From positions 372,001 through 436,000 of the forward strand of contig JAKUHH010000216.1 in the NCBI GenBank assembly GCA_022701365.1: 64,000 nucleotides of DNA, given 5' to 3'. The first letter of the stretch is position 1. Each line of letters starts with the position of its first letter. A program made the position numbers and the translations under genes. Below, piece after piece: positions 45,348-56,016 of this stretch. Under the pieces are notes generated by a model. That model was not told the origin of the DNA and did no database searches. It worked only from the letters and a program-made list of their open reading frames with translations. This DNA comes from Mycocentrospora acerina (Eukaryota > Ascomycota > Dothideomycetes > Pleosporales).

Positions 45348-46815
45348 ATGGGTGCGCTGGAATTCCTCTGCGATTTGCGATTTCATAGAAGCTACACTCT
45401 CCCGCCAAATCAAGAAATTGGCAGAGATAAGCCTTTTCGCTTTTCATACGCCGACTATGGTGACCCAAAGAGCAATGCCGTCGTGTTATTTTGCGGCGCA
45501 CTGATGGGAACCCGCTTTTGCTACTCCCCTCTGGATCAACTGGCCAAGGCACATAACGTAAGAATCATACACCCAGACCGGCCTGGAATCGGTGGTAGTG
45601 ATACTGTGGAAGTTGAGAGAAGAGTGCAGGTTTGGCTGGGTGAGCTATATGATCCATCATCTCGTACACTCGGACTCATCTCATTTAGAAATGGTTCCCC
45701 AGTTGCTTACTCACCTTAACATTGCACATATCTCGCTCGCAAGTCACAGTGGAGGCGTCGTGTACCTGATCAACACCCTGCTCACATATCCACATCTTTT
45801 ACACCCGCAAACTCCCTATGTGACATTCTTCGCACCATGGGTTCACCAGTCGCATTCCAAAGTTATGCAGATGCGCGCAACTGAACTGCTTCCGTCGCCA
45901 GCCGTTGGCAACTTTGCGAATCTACTACGATTTGTGAACCAAAACATCACCCCCCTAACTGATTTGAGTGGTAGCTTGGTTAAGGGGATTAGATATACAC
46001 TACTCAGATCTGGGGTCTCGTCTGCCACAGTCGCATTGATTCCATCTAACTCTAGCTACCAGTCACAAGCAACTTCAATAATCTCCCACGAGATGCTGGA
46101 TGAACTTGATCTCGACGATCCGGACACAGTTGACGAATTGCGCAGACATATCAACACCTTTCTCTTCGCCGAATCAATCGACGGTATATCTGCAGATGCG
46201 CAGCTTCTTTTGCGGAAGCGATCTCTCCCCTGGTGTTCCCCTAGCATCTTTTGGTCTGATTTCGACTACGTGGTGCCATTGCTCTCGAAAATCATCAGTG
46301 AAGAAGATAACGCAGACGGAATTATCAGAAAATGGGCCATTGATGCTTTCCATGCCGAGAAAGACAACATGGTCGGCAAAAGGGGCCAGCAATGGTTTAA
46401 TCATTGCTGGTCGCCCACGTCCCAGCCCTCGCAGAGCTACATCTATAGAAGCGAGATAGTCAAGGGCACTGAACACAACTTCCTCGTGGATCCTTGTTTC
46501 GGTGCAAGTGAACAGTGGCTCTGGCGCGTCAGAGAAGCTTTCCCTCCACTCCCTGTAGAGGTTTGCTGTTCTCTCCCAGTTACAGCGACTTGTCAAATTC
46601 CTCGTAGAAAAATAAATAAGACGCTAATCTCCAGTCGAACAAAGCAGGTTCATTCTCTAGTTGATGAGTCGTCACTTTCCGTGCGACAGAGAAAAAGCAG
46701 TAAGAAGACTCTTCGCTTCCTTCTCAACCGGTTACGAGAATCAGTGAGATATCGAGGCGTAGCTGCACGCACATCGAGGCTAGAGTCACAGAGACGTGTG
46801 GTTGTCAGTGGGTGA
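45348..46815 (+). CDS. Alpha/beta-hydrolase fold protein
   Basis: Exons 45348-45639 and 45689-46815, with a 49-base intron, give 472 residues. The N-terminal half has the fold's typical order: FSYADYGDPKSNAVVLFCGA, the oxyanion region, then IIHPDRPGIGGSD. The nucleophile elbow follows at about residue 118 (SLASHSGGVVY), with Ser118 in an S-H-S-G-G context rather than the usual G-x-S-x-G. The splice junction falls just before the elbow. A likely catalytic His lies in KGTEHNFLV. An insertion between elbow and His holds an acidic helix (DELDLDDPDTVDELRR). The C-terminus is basic, with Lys/Arg-rich stretches. Substrate unknown; related fungal proteins are annotated only as hydrolases. The start follows directly after an ATC context. 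Confidence 0.8.
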
Positions 46816-47248
46816 ATTGTGTCGAAAAAGTTGATGGTAAGTTTTATTGAAGATGTTGAGTATTTTTATTTCGCCATGTCCCTATTTTCTCCCAACTTCG
46901 TAGATTACGAATTGAACCCTTCTTCCATCTCTTGCTTTACATGTGCTGGCATCATTGCCCACTACATGACCCACTCGATACAGAAAACAAGGGTAGTATC
47001 AGCTGGACATCAAGCAAAAACGACAGTACACCGGCGACCAATGCAAAGAGCAGGAGCAGAAACGTCAAAAGAGCTGGCCATTGCGTAGAACGTCGCGTGA
47101 AGCATGCACGGGCCTCGCCAAAGCAGGCACATTGCTGCACACGTGCGTCTTTTCGGCTAAAACAATCCCACCACCTCCGACTACAATAAATGGCACACGA
47201 CCTGCATGCAATTCAACACCAACAGCAAAAAAGCAAAAAAGATAGAAT
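46816..47248. other. Intergenic region before the tRNA
   Basis: The 3' flank of the hydrolase. No gene is seen. Confidence 0.5.
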
Positions 47249-47343
47249 GCATCGGCCGGGAATCGAACCCGGGGCTAGCCGAAGTTGCTCAATTCGTAAG
47301 AATTGAATGGCAACGGCTAATTTTACCACTAAACCACCGATGC
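47249..47343 (-). tRNA. tRNA-Gly(GCC) with a 25-base intron
   Basis: The minus-strand sequence folds as a tRNA: acceptor stem GCATCGG with CCGATGC, an A box reading TGGTTTAGTGG, anticodon stem AGCCG with CGGCT, T arm CCGGG with CCCGG around a perfect B box (GGTTCGATTCC). The anticodon is GCC at 47309-47311, in a TTGCCA loop. A 25-base intron (about 47283-47307) follows the base 3' of the anticodon, the canonical place. It contains its own hairpin (CAATTC with GAATTG) and a GCAAC that can pair with the anticodon region GTTGC, as pre-tRNA introns often do. The mature product would be about 70 bases plus CCA. Decoding Gly GGC and GGU. Confidence 0.93.
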
Positions 47344-47783
47344 GTGATATCAGACTGCTGTAGGCTCGATAAAGGTGAGACATGGAGCAAAGTTTATGTT
47401 GCAGCAAACTTTGGTTTAATCACGTGCGCTTGCGAATGTTGGGTTCAATTCCGTGGGCTTGTGAATGTTGGGTTCAATCGCGTGCGCTTGTACATGTTGA
47501 GATCATTGGTCCGTGCTTCGGCCGAAGTAGGAAGTAAAAGGTTAGAAAGCAGAGGTTGGAATTCGTCCGATTCCTTAGTGAATGCTCGATGACTTTGTAG
47601 AGTGCGCCACATAGGGCTGCCTAGAGGAATGTATCGATCTGAATAATTAATGCGTCAGTTTGCTAGCTCCGATCTTCTAGTACGCAGCCCCTCGGGGCCC
47701 GTAAGGTTCTACTTATGGTAGATTCGCTCCACATTGTACCAACCTTCGTCTGTTTTCACAATTGACCTACTTTTCTTACAACT
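47344..47783. other. Intergenic region between tRNA and DNA glycosylase
   Basis: Apart from the 29-base repeats I see nothing here. It holds the upstream flank of the glycosylase gene. Confidence 0.5.
47421..47507. repeat. Three 29-base tandem repeats with B-box-like motifs
   Basis: Three adjacent imperfect copies (47421-47449, 47450-47478, 47479-47507) of a unit containing CGTGCGCTTG and GTTGGGTTCAAT. The first copy reads GGTTCAATTCC across its end, one base from the tRNA B-box consensus. They lie 78-165 bases upstream of the tRNA-Gly gene. Confidence 0.75.
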
Positions 47784-48740
47784 ATGATGACGAGATCTAC
47801 AAGATCCACCTCCGCAATCGCTAGTGTGGTCAAACAGGCAGGAGTGACGAAAACGCGTAAAGTTTCCGCAACACCTCGACGCAGTGCAAAAGCAACGCCT
47901 GCTGTCACCAAAACAACGAAGCCATCCTCTATTAAGGATGAAAAGTCCCAATCGCCTCCACCCAAGAAAAAGAAAGAAGACGCAAAATACAATACTTGGT
48001 CCTCGCACGCTCATTCATCACCCTACCCCGACTTCCCCAGCCCAACCGAAGAACAATGCCGACGCTCCCACGACATCCTGGAAAAGTTCCACGGAGACAC
48101 GGTGCGCAAAAACTTTTCAGAAATGGCAAACCCAGCTGAGCACTATCCGCGCGTAATGGACGCCCTCGTCGTCGCCACCCTCAGCCAAGCAACAAGCTGG
48201 GCCAATGCCCAGCGCGCCATGAAAAGCCTCGCAACAGTCTACGGCTCAACATTCGCATACGATGAGATCCTCGCCGGCGGAATGGAAAAGCTCCAGCAAG
48301 CCCTCCGCCCCGGAGGCATGCAGAACCGCAAGGCCAAGATGCTCACGCAGATGCTACTTGACGTCAAGGAGCGACATGGGAAATGGGATCTTGACTTTTT
48401 GTTCAAAGTCAGCGACGACGACGCCGTCAAGGAGTTACTCCGATATCACGGCGTCGGGCCAAAGTCGGCGTACTGCGTCCTGAGCATTTGTCTGCAGAGG
48501 AAGAGCTTCGCAGTCGATACGCATATATACCGCATTACGGGGCTATGGGGCTGGAGACCCAAGGAGGCGAGTCGCGAGAAGGCGCAGAGCCATCTTGATG
48601 AGAAGATTCCGGATGAGCTCAAGTTTCCGCTGCACTATCTGCTGATTGTGCATGGAAGGGAGTGTCCGGTGTGCAAGGGGAATGGGAATCCTGACGCCGA
48701 GTGTGAGTATAGACGGGTGTATGAGAGTGAAACAAAATAG
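47784..48740 (+). CDS. HhH-GPD family DNA glycosylase
   Basis: A single-exon protein of 318 residues. This superfamily (endonuclease III, MutY, Ogg1, AlkA) removes damaged or mismatched bases in base excision repair. Residues 1-75 are basic and disordered with a probable nuclear signal (PPPKKKKED). The glycosylase core begins near 95, with ALVVATLSQATSW. The helix-hairpin-helix is YHGVGPKSAYCVL; its Lys is the usual lyase nucleophile position. The catalytic Asp is in FAVDTHIYRITGLWGW. This is the endonuclease III-like arrangement with Lys and Asp both present. The C-terminus has HGRECPVC and a further Cys eight residues on, a C-x2-C-x8-C set that differs from the classical C-x6-C-x2-C-x5-C iron-sulfur pattern. 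Which base it removes cannot be told. Confidence 0.9.
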   Translation: MMTRSTRSTSAIASVVKQAGVTKTRKVSATPRRSAKATPAVTKTTKPSSIKDEKSQSPPPKKKKEDAKYNTWSSHAHSSPYPDFPSPTEEQCRRSHDILEKFHGDTVRKNFSEMANPAEHYPRVMDALVVATLSQATSWANAQRAMKSLATVYGSTFAYDEILAGGMEKLQQALRPGGMQNRKAKMLTQMLLDVKERHGKWDLDFLFKVSDDDAVKELLRYHGVGPKSAYCVLSICLQRKSFAVDTHIYRITGLWGWRPKEASREKAQSHLDEKIPDELKFPLHYLLIVHGRECPVCKGNGNPDAECEYRRVYESETK

Positions 48741-49209
48741 GGCAAGGCGTTTCGTTGCATTTCTTTTTTTTTTCAGATGTATAATTAACGGTATAATACA
48801 TTTCTTCAGCTTGGTTTGATTCGGACTAGACACCCGTTCGTGCTAACGCGAACACTGTTGGTACTTCGAGTTTAGCCTCCTGCAGGCTGCTGATGCCCGT
48901 TAGCCCCCGCCATTCTAACATTGACGACTTGCGTTACCATTGAGCAAGAAATCGTTAGTTTCTTCATTATTTTAACTTGTTCGACATGTCTTTACAGAGC
49001 AGGCAAATGTCAATACCCTCAGATAAGACCAACTTAAATCGAATTCTTTATCTGACAAGTTCTCTTGACACATTTACTTGAGCCATAAGCAGTAGCTATT
49101 TTTAAAGTAAAGTATCGCACTCGGCAATTATCTTCAAGACAGTATTTTATGGAAATGGTCATATTAATTGTCATTTACTCGTATCTACGTAGCTTTACAG
49201 GCTCTTTTT
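48741..49209. other. Convergent AT-rich intergenic region
   Basis: These are the 3' flanks of the glycosylase and peptidase genes. No gene is seen. Confidence 0.55.
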
Positions 49210-50800
49210 TTAAATGAGCTTAATTACACGCTTGCTACCAGTGGAACCCTTTCGGATTTCAGTAGCAGCACTCCTCTTTGTCGCTGTGCTGCTAACAGGC
49301 GAGCGAGCTGGGAATCCCTCCCATGAAGTCGCGTAGTTAGCAACTGCTGCAGCAATACCCCTAGCGTGCAACAACCAAGCACCTTGGTTCAAGTTGGCTA
49401 CAGTGTCGCCAGCTTGGTGGTAGTTCTGGTCAAGAATCTGTCCAGCAACGCCTCCCCAGATCGCAGCCTCCTTCTCAGTCTTGATTTCGTCAGCGCCAGT
49501 TGTGGATCCTCCGGCAGGGATGTTGGCATCCAAAAAGGGACCATAGTCAGAACGGCCGTTGAACTCGGTTGCGTTGTATGGCACACCGACACGGGTGAAG
49601 TACTTCTCGAAGAACTCTTCAATCTCGCCGCTTCCGGAGGGACCGCTCAAGCCATAGGCGCTGCCATCCCCATCGTAGATCTGGTGGACAAAGTTGGGCG
49701 AAGCAATCATATCGAAGTTAAGGTAGGCACGGATCTTGAGGGACTCCTCAGGAGACAGGTTCTCCACGTAGTAGGTTGATCCTAGAAGACCGCTCTCTTC
49801 ACCACTCCAGAAACCAAAAGTTACAGCATTGTTGACGTTGTACTTGGCGAGAGCTTTCGCAACGTTCAGGATACCGACAGTTCCGCTACCGTCGTCGTTG
49901 ATTCCAGGCCCAGCGCCAACGGAATCTGTGTGCGCTCCCAATGCGAGGCGGTTGTTCTTGTCACCACATTTGCTGGTGGCAATAACGTTGTTTGTAGTGA
50001 TGACCTCAACGACAGTCGCCACATCCAAAGCTGCAGTTACATTAGAACCAGCCTGGATCTGAGAGACGTAGGCCTGTCCCTCCTCCTGAGAAAGGGATAC
50101 AGTCGCAACGTAAGGACCCTCGGGACGAGGGGGAGGGCCAAGTCCGCCATTGATCACTCCGGGGACGTTGTTGTAGATAATCGCGCCCGCTGCGCCAGCA
50201 CTGCCAGCGAAAGCAGATTTAAGCCCGAAAGTGCAAGTACCGCGGGAGATGAGCGCGATTTTGCCAGCCAAACCAGCAGGGAAGTCGCTCGCCTCGCAAC
50301 CAAAGTTCTTTACTACGACCAAAGGCGCATTCACAAGGCCTTTGGTGGAGCTGGAGTACTCGTAGATTGTAGAGTTGATAGCCTTTCCATTGATGGTGAA
50401 CGTGTTGATGGTGCCGTTCAGCATGACATAGTTGGAAAAGGGCTGGAGAGTAACATCGTAGTATGAGGTGGACTCGAGTTCCTTCTTCAACCAATTAACT
50501 GTGTCCTTGTGGGCCTCTCCACCCATGATCCTGTTGCGCGCAGGATAGCTGTAAGCAAAGTCCTGGAGCTGCTGAGCATCCCTCAAAAGCTTCTTCGAGG
50601 TGATGTCTGATTCGAGCTTCCTCTGCCAGTTTGTTAGCTTCATATCAATGCAACCTCTTCTATGATAACAAGGAACATACTGATGCAACGAGCGGCTTGT
50701 TCTTGCACGGCTTATCGTTGTGTCCATCCTGGCGTCCTCTGAGCTCTGTGGTTGCCGACGCGGCAGCAGCCAAAGCAGCGAGCGCGACTGTGACCTTCAT
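49210..50800 (-). CDS. Secreted M28-family aminopeptidase with PA domain
   Basis: Exons 50681-50800 and 49210-50622, with a 58-base intron, give 510 residues. The first exon encodes a signal peptide (MKVTVALAALAAAASA) and a probable propeptide. A protease-associated (PA) insert lies at about 130-230 (LVVVKNFGCEASDFPAGLAGKI). The M28 zinc peptidase core shows the two-zinc ligand set: AHTDSV, NDDGSG, GEESGLLGS, NFDMIASP and, near the end, YHQAGD. This matches fungal secreted leucine aminopeptidases of the Lap2 type, which release N-terminal residues from peptides. Several N-glycosylation sequons are visible (NGTI, NSTI, NVTA). The start, in the expected Met-Lys context, is directly before the hydrophobic stretch. 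Extracellular nutrition role is inferred from the family. Confidence 0.93.
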
Positions 50801-53800
50801 ATTAAAAACAGTCTTGAATCTTGAAGATGAGGACTGAGGTGAACAGGTAGTAGATGCTGCCCTTTAGACGGAGAGGTAGCAAGGGGACTTTATATGACAA
50901 CATCATCCGGCTTGTCCATGACCTTCTCTGCACAATCCTACAATCCCTTGCCGGCTACACTCGACATCCAGTATGCCGATTTCCAGTATCCAGGTTCCAA
51001 CGTTCCAACTGCAAGTGCCCTAGCTGCCGAGCAATACAATATCATACATTCCTTGGCAAACGCTAGCGGCTCCACCTTTTAGGCTTAATCAAGCAGCTGG
51101 TGAATACAAGCCGTGCCAATGCCTGCTTCTTTGCGCGAGACTCTCTGGGCAGAGCCTGGGCATGCGTGATAGTGGCGGAAGATTGCGAAAGCGTTGAAGT
51201 ATGGCGAATCGCAAATGGGATGATTGCTCGCGCGGAAAGAGGAAGGAGGAGGCAATCTAATGTTTGCCAAGCAAGCAAGGTCGGTTACACAGCTATTCCG
51301 GAAGGTGCGATGCGAATACGGCGCAGGAACGAGGCTCTTCGGCGCTCTAGAGCGATTGTACATTGGTATAACGTTGAGTGGCGCTTGTGATACCTGCACC
51401 TGTTTGACTCTCAAGTGACATAAACACACGACAGCTTCCGTTTTTACTCATGCAACCGAGCATGTAAACATCTGCTTACCTATCACAATCTTTAAGAATC
51501 GTCCTTCAAAATGAGATGACAAAGAAATAAAAGGACATGCAGTGCAAAGAATGTCACCCAGAAGAGTCTGGCTGCTAATTAGATGAAAGTATGACACTTC
51601 TGACGACAACATCACTAACTCAGAATTCACAAAGTTCAAAGTAGTAGATTCGTTATCTCAAAGAGCATGTATTCGCGCTTTGATGCAATTTGAGAGGCGC
51701 ACGTGCACCGCTACAGGAAGTTTAGCGAGGGTGGTTCGTGCTGCATCAGGAATGTCCAGATGATAGTGCCCTACGAAAGTGGAGATTGTTGCCGCCAGAC
51801 ACAATGGGCGTTGAAGTTCGGAACTATCGAAGATGTACGGTAAAGATGTTTACTTGGCCCCTTCATCCTCTCTGCAGTTGCTCATCATCGTACCCTGAAC
51901 TAGACCGTTTTCAGACCAGACCACAAACTCTTGTTTAGTCTCGTTGCTAAGTAGGCAGTGCAAAAGAGGTAGCAGGATATTCCCTAATGACAAAATTCGT
52001 ATCGTTACAAGATATCAAGCACGGCATGCAAGTGCAGGCAGCACAATCACTACCACAGCCATAGTTATGAATCCACGCAGAACTTCGGTAACTCGTCTTC
52101 TAAATACTCGTCGACTAGATTCAAATATCTTTGAGAGATAGTGATTTGGTTAGGCTGAGTTTGAGAGACACCGAGACGCGCCATTTATGGCAGCATGGAG
52201 AGCCTCCTTCAATGAAACGACGATCCTCAAGGCCATTGAAGCTACTGACCTATCTCATCTCAATTCTGAGGTGATGTCAAAAAAATTATATTCAACTAGC
52301 CCCAAGTAGGTGACGTTAGCGATTGCGATTCTTCAGCTTTGGGCGCCTCAAACTGGAGATTAAATCGATGCAAAAACGAGCGAGCCAGATCAAGATTAGA
52401 TTGATACCAAAGGAGGTAGATGCAGAGACTATACCAGGTGCATCAATTACTCTTGGGAATGGGGAGAGGTGGACGGTGATGAAAGGTTGGAAGCAATGAT
52501 GAAGCTACGCCCTAACTGCGGATTGATTTGGATAACTGAGATATCGTGAGGCCTTAGATGCATTGAAAATTTCACACCTCAAGAAGTAGAATCTTATCGT
52601 CTTTCCTAAACAGCACAATCTTCTACTTCTACCTTTTTGTGATGACTTCTAAACTTATGCGCTCCAGTTACAGAGAGCTTTATCTTAACAAAGATTACTT
52701 GGAACTAATTCTTCGGAGAATTGGAAAATTTTGAAAGAAAAGTCGAGGACCTGCCCATCGACAGAAATCCATAAGCTTGATGTAGTTATCATTGAGGAGC
52801 TTAGAACACGGAGTGACAGAGTTTAGTTCAATTCAATAACTGCAGTACTTGGAGGTGTTCCCACCGTAGGGTAACGATGGTGACCCATCACGAGGTAGGA
52901 CACGAGTTGCTCCTGATACAACTACCTGAAAGAGGCTGCCGATCAAGAGAAAACTGTTCCCAGACGATAGCATGACTCCTAAAATTAAAGTAGGCGGAAA
53001 TACTAAACAACCTGGTACATTAAATTGTATATTTTAAGCGTAAAAATACCAGCTCAGTTTATCTGCGCGAAGAATGATTCTTTAATATCAACCTCGTTCT
53101 GATACCCTCCTGCTGCCTTCGTGAAACATACCTGGGACACGAAATTTAACTTGAATGTATAGGAATGACTTGACGTGAGCTAGAAAATTTTTTTTGCTCC
53201 ATTAATAAAAGTACGGCTTTTAAGATATTGGTAACGTGGTCAAAGGCTGACACTAGTAGCTTGAGATGTTGGCTAGGCTCTTCACTCCATTCTTATTAGC
53301 AGATGTGACCGAATGACCTGTAAATGGCAAACGTTTCTAAAATATCCCCAAAAAACTAGTCTCGAGGAAACCTCGGAGGGCAACCTGTCATGGATCAAAT
53401 TCAATGATGTTCCTATACAATTGCCACAGAGGGATGCTAAGACTAGTCAAATAAGTTAAATGATAAAGAACTTAACGCGCGCAATTAAAACTTCCGGCTA
53501 ATCTTGAGAAAGTGACTTTGCTCTAGTCTTTCAGTATTTATGGCTCTAGGTCTGATGTTGAAGAGAGTGGTGTCTGGGCACTGCAACAATGTGGCACAGC
53601 AAGGCAGAATTATCCCTGCCTCCTGAATGACTTCCCAGTAACGTTCACCGGTAGAGCTTAATGGAATGATTCAGGTGTAACCGTTGAATTGTGAAAACGA
53701 GCGGAGCAACAGGGGTTGTCGTTCTGCGTTCTGGATGTTCCAACAGTGAATGGGAGGCAATGACAAAAAATTCAATTTTTAACGAGACATAGCATGTGAC

Positions 53801-53902
53801 ACCGAAAAACGACCTCGAAAAGTGGGAGAGAGTACCAAGGTTCACTTATCTGGCAAGATGGTGTTTTCTGAAGAATATTATTTTTATGTGCTTGTGCATT
53901 TT
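50801..53902. other. Gene-poor AT-rich stretch with transposase debris
   Basis: About 3.1 kb with almost no long frames, especially from 52140 on. Apart from the transposase remnant near 52.2 kb no feature is supported. Composition and stop-rich frames suggest mutational decay. Confidence 0.55.
52184..52402 (+). pseudogene. Decayed pogo/Fot1-class transposase C-terminal remnant
   Basis: A short open stretch at 52184-52309 reads FMAAWRASFNETTILKAI and EATDLSHLNSEVM before a stop. This resembles the C-terminal part of fungal pogo-like DDE transposases, which typically have a W..SF...TI..AFEATGLSPLNP.V motif. Shortly after, in another frame (52321-52402), SSALGASNWR resembles the Ser-rich S.SDWR.I segment that follows in those proteins. 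Frame changes and stops show it is dead. Only a few motifs support this; no search was made. Confidence 0.45.
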
Positions 53903-54806
53903 CTAATCAAGCAATTGATTCAACTGAACAAAATGGAGTTTAACGAACGTAAACAGCGCGGAAGACAAGTTGACGACATCTCCAAAATTCATTTCAAAAA
54001 GAGCCCCGTTCTTCATGGCGCCGTTAGTTGTAACAACAGCCTTGGCAGTGGTGGCAGAGCTGGTGGCAAGGTTTGTGGCAGAACCACTAGCGGCTGGCAC
54101 ACCATTTTCTAAAGCCTTGAAAACATTCAAGACTTCCTTTCCGCCACATATAGTCGTCTGATCCCCGCTGCAAGGCGTGTTACAGTCTGTCTGGTTCTTT
54201 GCCCATTCACCAGCGACATAATTGCTGCACCAACACTGGTTTCCTTGTTGCAATCCCGCAAAATTGAAAGCTCTACGATAGCAGCTATTCTTGCAATTTG
54301 GAATAGTTAGGGATCCATCTCCGTTAGGGTTCAGGTTTTGTTCAAGGATAGATCGACCGGGATACTCGGCATAACAACCTAATGATGTCCAAGTAGTCGG
54401 GGAAGGGGCCTGAGAAGTTGTGCTGGTCGTACTAGAAACGATTACTGAGAATGAGGTTGTCGTGGGTTTTACGCTGTCTAATCTTCTCTGTGTGACGATG
54501 CAATATGATTGCCAATGCCATTCAGAACAATCAGGACCGATAGAAGGATTCCATTCAAGAAACTCTTCTGAGGTAACTAAATATTGCAGCGAGAGATCAG
54601 AAATCGTTACATGTGAATGTCATGGCATGGGAGGATTGCTCACTGCCGTAGTACTTTCGTACGTATTCGCAACTTTCACCGTCGGCGTTATTGTACCACT
54701 CGACACAGTCTTTTACCGTATCAGGATCCCATTGAAGGAGAGGTGTTCCAGAGGATGTCACGATGCGTGTGAAAGCCGCAAACAATAGAACCAAAAAGCC
54801 TCTCAT
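53903..54806 (-). CDS. Secreted LysM plus WSC domain protein, effector candidate
   Basis: Exons 54644-54806 and 53903-54576, with a 67-base intron, give 278 residues. A signal peptide (MRGFLVLLFAAFTRIVTSSG) is followed by one LysM domain at about 28-82 (CVEWYNNADGESC, then KYYGITSEEFLEWNPSIGPDC), which the splice junction completes. LysM domains bind chitin or other GlcNAc polymers. A Ser/Thr-rich linker leads to a WSC domain at about 117-205 (LGCYAEYPG, NCKNSC, GNQCWC, CNTPCSGD, TICGG), a carbohydrate-binding module with its Cys set complete. The tail of about 70 residues is unusual and could hide another intron or a changed end. It sits alone in AT-rich, transposon-scarred DNA. Extracellular chitin or glucan binding is inferred from the domains; a plant-interaction role is speculation. 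Confidence 0.78.
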
Positions 54807-56016
54807 TTTGAAGAATAATTTCGATCCGACACCAGAGGAAGAAAAGTTCGGAAAGGTGATTTCCAGACTTGAGAGGATGGTCAGATATGAGGAACCAGTA
54901 CCAGACACCGCTAGCATGAAAACAGTGGTAAAGAACGACCTGGATTGGAAGGCGTCCGTGACTTGCGCCCTTTTCTTCTTGTTTGGGTCAGTTGTACAAG
55001 TACAATGTAAAATGCAAGTGAACAAGAGACGACAAAGTTCATCCTCCAGGCTGGCCAGTTAAGGCCTGCCATGCATGTCAATATTGCCACGCCACGGTGG
55101 AGCTGCCATCCCGTCCCATTTACATTCACGCCAAGAGGATGATTCATGCGGCAGAGTGGCGTAGACCTTCATGTGCCAAAACCAGTCATTTCGGAGGTGC
55201 GGCTTTTGTGACTACTTAGGTAGCGAAGTCATAATGAGAACCAGGTACAATATAGATCACATCCTCTATGACAATAGAAGCGCAAGCATTATGTAGTTTT
55301 CAGAGTTGATTCATCATACCGAGGGTAATGCTGAAAGCATGTCGAATTTCGGCGCGATGTGAGAGGAGTGGCATGCTAAATTTCGCGCCGCGCGTGTCCA
55401 CCACCTGATACAGACAAATGCTCCATTATATCTACGTAGATAATGCAACTAATCTAATTCATTTGTTACGACTTCTATGTATTACAGATCATGTAAATTA
55501 TATCCCTGTCGCTGTTGAAAGTACGGCCAGATTATTTCGTTGCGCTGTTTGTGGCTGTGCCTCGAGTGATTCTTGCCGCGAGTGACCATGCCAGATCTTA
55601 CTGATAGGTGAGTGGAGCGACAATAGGTCACGCCCTAGTATTTGTCAATTCCTACCTAGTGCTCCTGTGACGCACGACCGATATACTCCATTTCTGAAAT
55701 ATGCCATAGTATATAGGCTCCACGTCTCTAGTCCGGAACGCTACATGCATTTGGTTGTCGTATTGGCCTTGGAATACAGCCACCAACATTCATCTAGACT
55801 CGATTCATCGATTTTTTTTTATTCAATCTTTCACCGGATTTTCACTGTGTTATGCTCAAACCACTTTTTCTGGTGATCCAAGCCTGACAGCAAAACGCTC
55901 GCCATTACGGCATCTTTTAGTAAAGCTTCTTTGCCCCTTCTTCTTATGCACAGGGGCCGCAGAAGCGAACTGTCTCGATTAATTAAGAAAAACAGCTAGT
56001 AGCGGACCTCAATACC
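54807..56016. other. Intergenic region in the gene-poor compartment
   Basis: About 1.2 kb between the divergent LysM-WSC and 2EXR genes. No gene is supported; the frame at 55667-55876 has no features. Confidence 0.5.

Noticed and set aside
50894..51082. 62-codon frame upstream of the M28 peptidase
   Set aside because: It looks faintly protein-like at its end, but is short, isolated and lies in the promoter area.
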